Shown here piece by piece: positions 1-5,285 of a stretch of DNA of 6,020 nucleotides. The stretch lies in NCBI GenBank assembly GCA_036844705.1, contig DAIUFH010000105.1, positions 1-6,020 of the forward strand. The letters are read 5' to 3'. The stretch comes from DAIUFH01 sp036844705. Lineage in GTDB: Bacteria > Bacillota > Clostridia > Tissierellales > Tissierellaceae. The position numbers and the translations under genes were made by a program. Each line of letters opens with the position of its first letter. The stretch's first letter is position 1. Below the pieces are notes generated by a model. It was given only the letters and a program-made list of their open reading frames with translations, made no database searches and was not told where the DNA came from.

Positions 1-24
1 CACTAATATTAAGTGTATATTTTG

Positions 25-44
25 AATTGGAAAGTACTTCAATT
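25..44. repeat. Imperfect inverted repeat upstream of the first gene
   Basis: AATTG (25-29), two unpaired bases, AAGT (32-35), ACTT (36-39) and CAATT (40-44) form a dyad whose arms match at nine positions apart from a two-base insertion in the left arm. It lies about 25 bp before the candidate -35. That position could suit an activator or repressor site, but nothing in the sequence names a regulator. Confidence 0.35.
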
Positions 45-66
45 ATTGATATTAAGAGAAAAATCT

Positions 67-95
67 TTCATGACTTTTATATTTAATGATATAAT
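67..95 (+). promoter_or_regulatory. Candidate vegetative promoter for the 116-aa gene
   Basis: A perfect TATAAT lies at 90-95. At a 17-bp spacing upstream is TTCATG (67-72), which matches only three of six positions of the TTGACA consensus. A second TATAAT at 104-109 lacks a good -35 partner. In such AT-rich DNA a -10 hexamer alone is weak evidence. It is called because it sits 35 bp before a gene start with no other gene upstream in the window. Confidence 0.4.
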
Positions 96-129
96 CTGAT
101 TAATATAATGATTCAAATGAGGGATTGAA

Positions 130-480
130 ATGAATAAATATAATAATGGAAACTTTGTTATACATAGCGATTTCGAAATAAGAGAAATTAGAAAGGTAAA
201 TAATGATATAGATTTATTGATTCCTTTAGATTTGAGAGTGTTAAATCTTCATGTTGATAATATGCCTGAATATATTAATGATAGATTTCAGTTTAGGGAG
301 GTTAGAAATATTATAATAAGATTTACGACTAATAATGATGATAATTATTGTACTGTTCACATATTAAATAATATAGATTTACAATCGTCTATGGTGAATT
401 TTACCATGAAGTATAAAGATCATAGCATTAAAATTGTTAGGTCTGACTATAGTGTAGAAATGTATTTAGAAGAAGAATAA
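130..480 (+). CDS. Hypothetical protein, 116 aa, unrecognised
   Basis: I do not recognise this family. The start is supported by GAGGGA at 119-124, five bases before the ATG. The protein is small and soluble-looking, with no signal peptide, no membrane segment and no cysteine pair or metal motif. Stretches such as VRNIIIRFTT (residues 57-66) and HSIKIVRSDYSVEMYLEEE at the C-terminus alternate hydrophobic and polar residues, suggesting a largely beta-stranded fold. It is rich in Asn, Asp and Ile and ends in an acidic tail. The stop is 35 bp before the MFS exporter gene on the same strand, and no terminator lies between them, so the two could be co-transcribed. That does not by itself assign a function. 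The base composition resembles its neighbours, so I see no sign of recent transfer. Confidence 0.75.
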   Translation: MNKYNNGNFVIHSDFEIREIRKVNNDIDLLIPLDLRVLNLHVDNMPEYINDRFQFREVRNIIIRFTTNNDDNYCTVHILNNIDLQSSMVNFTMKYKDHSIKIVRSDYSVEMYLEEE

Positions 481-515
481 TGAAGAGATGATTATCTATT
501 GTAAGGAGTCAATAT

Positions 516-1757
516 ATGGAAAATAACACGGTTTGGACTAAGAACTTCAAACTAATTACCTTAAGCACCATAATATTTGCCATTGCTGGCGAAGCAATCA
601 ATTTACCTTTAAGTTTACTTGTTTTTGATGAAACCAAATCTACATTTTTATCTGCTATATTAATAATATCTGGCATGCTGCCAGATGTGATTATTCCCAT
701 TTTTATAGCTCCTTTTATAGATAGATACTCAAAGAAGAAGCTGGTAATTTACTTGTTTACTTTAATGACTTTTACTTATCTTCTATTTGCGTTTATAATT
801 CGCAGAATATCCTTTGTATACAATGCATATTTAATATTTAGCTTAGTAGTAGGAACCATTAGCGTTATATTTCGTCTTGCTTATCAAGCCTGGTATCCTG
901 ACCTTATTCCTATAGGTTTTGAGCATAAAGGGTATGCAGTAGCTTCAACCATATATCCAACAGTAATGATAGTAATGGCACCAGTAGCTACTTATCTATA
1001 TGAACATTTACACATTAGTACAATATTCTTTATTGTAGTAGCATTGATGATTTTATGTATTGTGTCTTTAATATTTATAGATAATGATACTACAGAGGAT
1101 ACTGAAAGAAAAGTAAGCTTTGATTTCAATGAGTACAAATCAGATATAAAGGCTGGTTTTACATATCTTAAACAAGAAAATGGTATTAGAAACATTTATA
1201 CATATATGGGTATTACAAATGGTACAGGGTTTGGTTCTCAAATGATGGTTCAGGCCTATTTCCAAACGGCTGCTTTTTTATCAACAACAATGTTAGGGTT
1301 CTTAAGGAGTGCGGAGACCATTGGAAGAACTATAGGTGGAGTAGTACAATATAGAATTACTATACCTCGTGAAAAGAAATATAATATTACTAAGTTCGTA
1401 TATACTGTCTATAATTTTATGGATATGATTCTGTTATTTATGCCGTATCCATTGATGCTGATAAATCGGTTTTGTGTTGGTTTTCTGGGAATTTCTTCAG
1501 CTACTATTAGAGAATCAAGTGTTAATTCTTATCTGCCAGCCAATATGAGAGCGAAGGTTAATGCAGTATTTAATGTTATACTTTCATTTGCTATGATTAT
1601 AATGCAAATATTTTCTGGCTTGTTGGGTGATAAGTTTAGCTATAGACTTGTATGTGTAATTATGTCTCTTATAGGATTCCTAGGTATATTTATATTTATT
1701 GTTTTGCCTTCGAATGAAAACAGAAAGGTATATGAAAGTACTAGGGTGGAAGCGTAG
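516..1757 (+). CDS. MFS transporter, probable drug/metabolite exporter
   Basis: This 413-residue protein has about twelve hydrophobic segments in two halves, separated by a charged cytoplasmic loop at about residues 189-225, as expected for a major facilitator superfamily permease. The loop between helices 2 and 3 carries a motif A remnant, DRYSKKK (residues 69-75). YPDLIP at 127-132 and LPANMRAKVNAVFNV at about 340-354 resemble elements of the MFS_3 / macrolide-efflux / EntS-like branch, which export small molecules using the proton gradient. The substrate cannot be read from the sequence. The start is fixed by AAGGAG at 503-508, seven bases before the ATG. It follows the 116-aa gene closely and precedes the laccase gene by 100 bp with no clear terminator between. 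Family assignment is firm; export direction and substrate are inferred. Confidence 0.88.
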   Translation: MENNTVWTKNFKLITLSTIIFAIAGEAINLPLSLLVFDETKSTFLSAILIISGMLPDVIIPIFIAPFIDRYSKKKLVIYLFTLMTFTYLLFAFIIRRISFVYNAYLIFSLVVGTISVIFRLAYQAWYPDLIPIGFEHKGYAVASTIYPTVMIVMAPVATYLYEHLHISTIFFIVVALMILCIVSLIFIDNDTTEDTERKVSFDFNEYKSDIKAGFTYLKQENGIRNIYTYMGITNGTGFGSQMMVQAYFQTAAFLSTTMLGFLRSAETIGRTIGGVVQYRITIPREKKYNITKFVYTVYNFMDMILLFMPYPLMLINRFCVGFLGISSATIRESSVNSYLPANMRAKVNAVFNVILSFAMIIMQIFSGLLGDKFSYRLVCVIMSLIGFLGIFIFIVLPSNENRKVYESTRVEA

Positions 1758-1780
1758 TGAAAGTTAAGAATTCGAGAGCA

Positions 1781-1810
1781 AACACATTAATCAACTAACT
1801 TCATATTATA
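1781..1810 (+). promoter_or_regulatory. Sigma-K-like sporulation promoter for the laccase gene
   Basis: CATATTATA at 1802-1810 fits the sigma-K -10 consensus CATANNNTA exactly. AACA at 1781-1784 fits the short mACm -35 element with a 17-base gap, and CACA at 1783-1786 would give 15 (the usual gap is about 16). B. subtilis cotA is a mother-cell gene dependent on sigma-K, so an equivalent promoter before a CotA homologue is expected. The match is to short, AT-rich elements and is therefore suggestive rather than proven. Confidence 0.5.
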
Positions 1811-1836
1811 TCTATATAAATAATTATATAGGATAT
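1808..1836. repeat. A/T-rich dyad between the laccase promoter and its RBS
   Basis: CTATATAA (1812-1819) and TTATATAG (1824-1831) are perfect inverted repeats around a 4-base centre. Allowing one bulged G at 1831 or 1832, the arms extend to ATAT (1808-1811) and ATAT (1833-1836), giving 12 pairs. The only following T-rich stretch is TTTATTAT, and the stem is almost all A/T, so it is a poor terminator for the preceding exporter gene. The left arm covers the start site predicted from the sigma-K-like -10, so it may act as a DNA operator. Confidence 0.45.
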
Positions 1837-1857
1837 TTATTATGGAGGAGTGTAAAA

Positions 1858-3459
1858 ATGTTTAGTTATTGCTCAGTAGTTATACCAGAAGGACCTGAAT
1901 CGCCACAGATAAAGGTAGATCCATCAGATCCAACTACTATCCCTAAATTTGTGGATCCCATGCCGATACCAAAGCTTGCAAAACCTATCAATCAGTACCA
2001 TTGTAATAATGATGAAGAACTATTTTATCATATAAAAATGAAGATGGCACAACATAGGTTTCATAAATACTTTCCGCTAACAAATATATTTGGATATAAT
2101 GGAACTTATCCAGGACCTACTATTGAGGTACAAAAGGATGTTCATATTAAAGTAAAATGGGAAAATAAATTGCCTAGTAAGCATATTCTTCCTGTAGATT
2201 GTACTCTTCATGGAACTATAGATACTCAAGAAGTAAGAACTGTAGTACACTTACATGGAGCTAAAGTAGAATCCGATAGTGATGGATATCCTGAAGCTTG
2301 GTATACAAAGGATAATAAATATCGTGGAGAAAAATATACCAGAGAAATATATGAATATACAAACCATCAAGCTGGAGCAACGCTTTGGTATCATGATCAT
2401 GCAATAGGAATTACCAGATTGAACGTATATGCTGGGTTAGCAGGTTTTTATCTTATAAGAGATTTTCTTGATGAGAAACTTAATCTACCAAAGGGTGAGT
2501 ATGAAATACCAATTTTGATACAGGACAAAACATTCAATAAGGATGGGTCATTATTTTATCCGGATAATTCAACACCTCCAGTTGATTTTCCTGCTCCATG
2601 TACACCTTCATTCTTCTTTGGAAATACATTAGTTGTAAATGGAAAGATATGGCCTTATATAGAAGTTGAGCCTCGTAAATATAGATTTAGAATCTTAAAT
2701 GGTTCAAATAACAGATCCTATGAGTTAAGATTAAACAATGGTGGAGAATTCCATCAAATAGGTACAGATTTAGGATTAATGGAGCATTCTGTGAAATTAC
2801 AATCCTTTATGCTTGAACCTGCAGAAAGAATAGACCTAATAATTGATTTCTCAGAGTACAAGGGAGAAGAAATAATATTATTAAATGATGGACCTGGTAT
2901 TCCTAGCCCTGGCATGGATCAAGTTTTAATGTTTAAGGTGGGCAAAAGAGTGAAATCTTCTGATAAAAGTTCTATCCCTCATAATTTAAGACCAACTCAT
3001 AAAATTAACCCCAAATTAGCAGCTAAAGAAAGAACTATGTATCTAGGTGAAACAGTAGATCACTATGGTAGAGTTATGCATTTATTAAACAATAGAATGT
3101 GGAGTGATCCGGCTACAGAAAGACCAAAGCTTGATACTATTGAAATATGGCATATAGTGAATACCTTTAATTTTCCGCATCCTATCCATTTACACTTAGT
3201 ACATTTTGAGATATTGGGAAGAAAGACTTATACTGACAAGGATTTTGATGAAAACGGAGACTATATATTTGATATAGATAGTTTAACTCCTCCATTGGAT
3301 TTTGAAAATGGGCCAAAGGATGTTGTAAGAGCTGATCCGGGGCAGGTTACAACTATAGTAATGCACTTCAAGGATCATTGTGGTGATTATGTTTGGCATT
3401 GTCATGTGCTTGAACATGAAGACAATGATATGATGAGACCACTTATTATTGAAAAATAG
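1858..3459 (+). CDS. cotA: CotA-type multicopper oxidase (spore-coat laccase)
   Basis: This is a 533-residue three-cupredoxin-domain oxidase that couples one-electron oxidation of phenolic or related substrates to reduction of O2 to water. All four copper-binding motifs are intact: HLHG (131-134), WYHDH (177-181), HPIHLH (441-446) and HCHVLEHEDNDMM (514-526). By comparison with B. subtilis CotA, the type 1 copper ligands are H441, C515, H520 and M525, and the trinuclear site uses H131, H133, H179, H181, H444, H446, H514 and H516. Long stretches match CotA, for example SDGYPEAW, TRLNVYAGL, VEPRKYRFR and HEDNDMMRP. There is no signal peptide, as in CotA. The start has a strong GGAGGAG at 1844-1850, giving about 25 more N-terminal residues than CotA. 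The CotA disulfide cysteines appear to be absent. The sigma-K-like promoter supports a coat role. Bilirubin oxidase or manganese oxidase activity is also possible. Confidence 0.93.
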   Translation: MFSYCSVVIPEGPESPQIKVDPSDPTTIPKFVDPMPIPKLAKPINQYHCNNDEELFYHIKMKMAQHRFHKYFPLTNIFGYNGTYPGPTIEVQKDVHIKVKWENKLPSKHILPVDCTLHGTIDTQEVRTVVHLHGAKVESDSDGYPEAWYTKDNKYRGEKYTREIYEYTNHQAGATLWYHDHAIGITRLNVYAGLAGFYLIRDFLDEKLNLPKGEYEIPILIQDKTFNKDGSLFYPDNSTPPVDFPAPCTPSFFFGNTLVVNGKIWPYIEVEPRKYRFRILNGSNNRSYELRLNNGGEFHQIGTDLGLMEHSVKLQSFMLEPAERIDLIIDFSEYKGEEIILLNDGPGIPSPGMDQVLMFKVGKRVKSSDKSSIPHNLRPTHKINPKLAAKERTMYLGETVDHYGRVMHLLNNRMWSDPATERPKLDTIEIWHIVNTFNFPHPIHLHLVHFEILGRKTYTDKDFDENGDYIFDIDSLTPPLDFENGPKDVVRADPGQVTTIVMHFKDHCGDYVWHCHVLEHEDNDMMRPLIIEK

Positions 3460-3481
3460 ATATTAACATGATTATAAATCT

Positions 3482-3508
3482 AAAGAACCTTTCTATGGGT
3501 TCTTTTTT
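3482..3508 (+). terminator. Intrinsic terminator after the laccase gene
   Basis: AAAGAACC (3482-3489) pairs perfectly with GGTTCTTT (3498-3505), and a T-G wobble (3490/3497) closes a 6-base loop. The end of the right arm runs into six consecutive T residues (3503-3508). It begins 23 bp after the laccase stop, so it ends that transcript and insulates it from the cobalamin leader. Confidence 0.85.
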
Positions 3509-3523
3509 CTAATGTAGGAAAAC

Positions 3524-3552
3524 TTGCGTAAAAAATATGGTTGTTATATAAT
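3524..3552 (+). promoter_or_regulatory. Promoter of the cblTS operon
   Basis: TTGCGT (3524-3529) and a perfect TATAAT (3547-3552) are separated by exactly 17 bp. The predicted start, about 3558-3560, falls right at the first base-paired strand of the cobalamin aptamer. That agreement in position makes the call stronger than the -35 match (three of six) alone would. Confidence 0.75.
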
Positions 3553-3556
3553 AAAC

Positions 3557-3697
3557 ATTGTCAATTTAATAATTTTTGGAAGTTGGGTGAAATTCCCACA
3601 CTGTCTCGCAACTGTAATAGTTGAACACAAGCAATCATGTCACTTTAATATTGTGTAAGGTTGTATTGTGCAATAAGCTTAAGTCAGATACAAAATT
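3557..3697 (+). promoter_or_regulatory. Cobalamin (B12) riboswitch aptamer
   Basis: The core matches the cobalamin riboswitch consensus in order: GGAA (3578-3581), GGGTGAAATTCC (3585-3596), CTCGCAACTGTAA (3605-3617), GTCACT with GTAAGG as the J6/3-region pair (3639-3644 and 3655-3660), and a diverged B12-box AAGTCAGATAC (3681-3691) in place of the usual AGCCAGGAGACC. A short P1 can form between TTGT (3558-3561) and ACAA (3690-3693). This RNA binds adenosyl- or another cobalamin and represses B12 acquisition genes. The downstream genes, cblT and cblS, fit that role. Boundaries are approximate because peripheral arms cannot be folded reliably by eye. Confidence 0.9.
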
Positions 3698-3702
3698 TTT
3701 AT

Positions 3703-3723
3703 TTCCTTACGAAAGATAAGGAA
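3703..3723 (+). promoter_or_regulatory. Riboswitch anti-antiterminator hairpin (P13-like)
   Basis: TTCCTTA (3703-3709) pairs with TAAGGAA (3717-3723). C3710 and G3715 can close a GAAA tetraloop, leaving A3716 bulged. It lies just after the aptamer, where cobalamin riboswitches place the P13 stem whose loop contacts L5 when ligand is bound. Forming it uses up bases 3717-3720, which the antiterminator needs. Confidence 0.6.
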
Positions 3724-3741
3724 GTGCTGGCACTTATCTTT
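3712..3741 (+). promoter_or_regulatory. Riboswitch antiterminator pairing
   Basis: AAAGATAAG (3712-3720) is perfectly complementary to CTTATCTTT (3733-3741), which is most of the left arm of the downstream terminator. This 9-bp helix cannot coexist with either the hairpin at 3703-3723 or the terminator at 3731-3754. It is the expected read-through structure in the absence of B12. Confidence 0.65.
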
Positions 3742-3761
3742 AGAAAGATAGGTGTTTTTTT
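3731..3761 (+). terminator. Riboswitch-controlled intrinsic terminator
   Basis: CACTTATCTT (3731-3740) pairs with AAGATAGGTG (3745-3754), ten pairs with one T-G wobble, around the 4-base loop TAGA, directly followed by seven T residues (3755-3761). It lies 43 bp before cblT. Its left arm is shared with the antiterminator, so it is a conditional terminator: on when cobalamin is bound, off otherwise. Confidence 0.85.
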
Positions 3762-3803
3762 ATTGTGGAGTTATACATAAATATTTGAGGGAAGGGAAAA
3801 GAC

Positions 3804-4313
3804 ATGAATAATATTAGTAGAAGTAGTAAAAACAGTATTAAATTAATTACAAGATGTGGGGTGCTTATTGCGTTGTCGGCTATAGGAGCAATGATAAAAA
3901 TACAGGGAACAATCGCATTTGATTCTATGCCTGGTTATTTCGCAGCATTATATATAAGCCCTATAGCTGGAGCAATAGTTGCAGGATTAGGTCATTTTTT
4001 GACTGCAATTACAAGTGGATTTCCTATGTCATTGCCAATGCACTTAATGCTTATGGTCGTCATGGGAATAGTAGCATATATATTTGGATTTATAGGAAAT
4101 AAAATCAATGGAGTAATAGCATGTGTTGTAGCCACAATTTTAAATGGACCGGTTTGTACAGTTATTGCCGCAATTACTGCAAAAGCACTGGGTTTACCGT
4201 TTAGTGGTGCTGCTATGTTTACTGCACTAGTAGTTCCATTAACCATAGCATCTGCTATAAATATTGTTTTAGCCTTTATAGTTTATATGATTATTAGAAA
4301 TAAAAGAATATAG
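3804..4313 (+). CDS. cblT: ECF transporter S-component, alpha-ribazole (CblT)
   Basis: The 169-residue product is very hydrophobic, with five to six membrane segments and short polar ends, the size and shape of an energy-coupling-factor substrate-binding (S) subunit. The segment GLGHFLTAITSGFPMSLPMH (61-80) resembles the conserved core of this S-component group, and an N-terminal basic stretch precedes the first helix. In the known CblT/CblS pathway of Listeria and Geobacillus, CblT takes up alpha-ribazole, the nucleoside of the lower cobalamin ligand. No ATPase or EcfT gene is adjacent, so it would rely on a shared ECF module encoded elsewhere (a group II arrangement). AAGGG at 3792-3796 sits seven bases before the ATG. 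The riboswitch upstream and cblS downstream support the call. An S-component for intact cobalamin (CbrT-like) is the main alternative. Confidence 0.82.
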   Translation: MNNISRSSKNSIKLITRCGVLIALSAIGAMIKIQGTIAFDSMPGYFAALYISPIAGAIVAGLGHFLTAITSGFPMSLPMHLMLMVVMGIVAYIFGFIGNKINGVIACVVATILNGPVCTVIAAITAKALGLPFSGAAMFTALVVPLTIASAINIVLAFIVYMIIRNKRI

Positions 4314-4318
4314 GTGAT
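4312..4318 (+). promoter_or_regulatory. cblS ribosome binding site overlapping the cblT stop
   Basis: AGGTGAT is complementary to the 3' end of bacterial 16S rRNA (ATCACCT) and shares two bases with the cblT stop codon TAG at 4311-4313. It sets the start of cblS at the ATG at 4323. The overlap suggests translational coupling of transporter and kinase. Confidence 0.7.
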
Positions 4319-4322
4319 ATAG

Positions 4323-5060
4323 ATGTTTAAATTTAGAGATTTAACCATAGTGGACATCATGCCTGAGTTAAGAATGGTAATTTCCTGTGACTCATCTGGA
4401 GGTATTGGAAATAAAGAAGGGGATGTAGTCAAGGTAGATCCCGAGATAATAGGATATTTCACAACTCATGTAGCTATGATGGAGCTAATTGCAGTGGGAG
4501 CTACACCTATAAGTATTATCAATACATTGGGCGTTGAAATGGACGATACAGGTCAAAGGATAATTAATGGTATAAACCGAGCAATTGAGCCACTGAATAT
4601 GAAAGAGAACATAATGATTACAGGAAGTACAGAGGAAAATATTCCTATATGTCAGACCTCAATGGGAATAACAATTATTGGATTGATGGATAAAACAAAA
4701 TGGAGAATTAAAAAAGCAAGCAAAGAAGATTTGATAGTAGTTTTAGGTATACCTAAGGTAGGTAATGAATTAGCTCAAGATATGAATGATGTTGCATCTT
4801 TAAAGTTGCTATTGGAGCTAATTAAAAACCCTAGAATAAAGGATGCATTACCTGTAGGTTCAAAGGGAATCGCCTATGAAGTGGAGGTAATGGCAGATAC
4901 TAATGATTTAAGGTATGAATTAGTTAACAATCCGTGTATTGATTTACATAAAAGTGCAGGACCTGCAACCTGTATAATAATTGCAATAGATAAAGATGAA
5001 TATGAGAATTTAAAAAATATAGTGAATATTCCTGTTAATTGTATTGGCAAGTTTATATAA
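4323..5060 (+). CDS. cblS: Alpha-ribazole kinase CblS, PurM/AIR synthase-like
   Basis: This 245-residue protein belongs to the AIR synthase-related (PurM/HypE/ThiL/SelD) ATP-dependent superfamily. SCDSSGGIGNKEGD (21-34) is the N-terminal nucleotide/metal loop, with D23 a likely metal ligand. AVGATPISIINTLGVEMDD (57-75) follows the superfamily pattern, and GSTEEN (101-106) with QTSMGITIIG (111-120) is the second ATP-site block. The C-terminal half ends with GPATCIIIAI (213-222), the closing strand of an AIRS_C-type domain. It is shorter than ThiL or HypE (usually above 300 residues), as expected for the compact CblS group. CblS phosphorylates alpha-ribazole to alpha-ribazole phosphate, which replaces the need for CobT. 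It is 9 bp from cblT and under the same B12 switch, which is the strongest evidence separating it from other AIRS-like kinases. Confidence 0.85.
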   Translation: MFKFRDLTIVDIMPELRMVISCDSSGGIGNKEGDVVKVDPEIIGYFTTHVAMMELIAVGATPISIINTLGVEMDDTGQRIINGINRAIEPLNMKENIMITGSTEENIPICQTSMGITIIGLMDKTKWRIKKASKEDLIVVLGIPKVGNELAQDMNDVASLKLLLELIKNPRIKDALPVGSKGIAYEVEVMADTNDLRYELVNNPCIDLHKSAGPATCIIIAIDKDEYENLKNIVNIPVNCIGKFI

Positions 5061-5161
5061 AATGAAGGATTTTTAATTTTTATCTAGAAATAGTACATAT
5101 GATTTAATTATGATGAAAAAAATATCACACTTAGTGGTAACAATTTATTTCTGCAAAAATA

Positions 5162-5231
5162 AAATCTAGGGGATTAATATTGCTTTTATAAATACTCCAT
5201 TAAATCTAGGGTTATCTATGTTCTTTATAAA
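5162..5231. repeat. Two-copy 10-bp direct repeat in the convergent gap
   Basis: AAATCTAGGG occurs at 5162-5171 and again at 5202-5211, 40 bp apart. Each copy is followed by TTTATAAA at nearly the same distance (5185-5192 and 5224-5231, gaps of 13 and 12 bases). The region between cblS and the glycosylase gene (5061-5243) holds no other recognisable feature: no convincing ORF and no strong hairpin. Confidence 0.45.
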
Positions 5232-5243
5232 AGAAGGAAATTT

Positions 5244-5279
5244 AAGACTGCTGATTAAAATAAAATTATCAGCAGTCTT
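5244..5279. terminator. Convergent, probably bidirectional terminator
   Basis: AAGACTGCTGAT (5244-5255) and ATCAGCAGTCTT (5268-5279) form a perfect 12-bp stem with an A/T-only loop of 12 bases. It lies six bases beyond the stop of the minus-strand glycosylase gene and about 180 bp after cblS. The T tract is short on both sides: TTT on plus, and on minus a mixed T-rich run after AAA. The position between convergent genes and the perfect stem support a terminator acting from both directions. Confidence 0.7.
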
Positions 5280-5285
5280 TAGTAT

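Noticed and set aside
509..700. 63-residue minus-strand ORF
   Set aside because: Lies inside the exporter gene on the opposite strand, with no RBS of its own and no recognisable motif; a shadow of the real frame.
992..1195. 67-residue minus-strand ORF
   Set aside because: Fully inside the exporter coding sequence; its hydrophobic stretch mirrors the transmembrane codons of the plus strand.
1808..1836. Terminator for the exporter gene
   Set aside because: The dyad is almost all A/T, the following T run is interrupted, and it lies within the laccase promoter-RBS interval, so it is kept as a possible operator instead.
3992..4246. 84-residue minus-strand ORF
   Set aside because: Antisense to cblT, whose identity is supported by the riboswitch, RBS and cblS linkage; no independent coding evidence.
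5110..5169. 19-codon plus-strand ORF (begins MMKKISHLVV)
   Set aside because: The start looks like a small leader peptide, but there is no Shine-Dalgarno site upstream and the length is within chance for AT-rich DNA.
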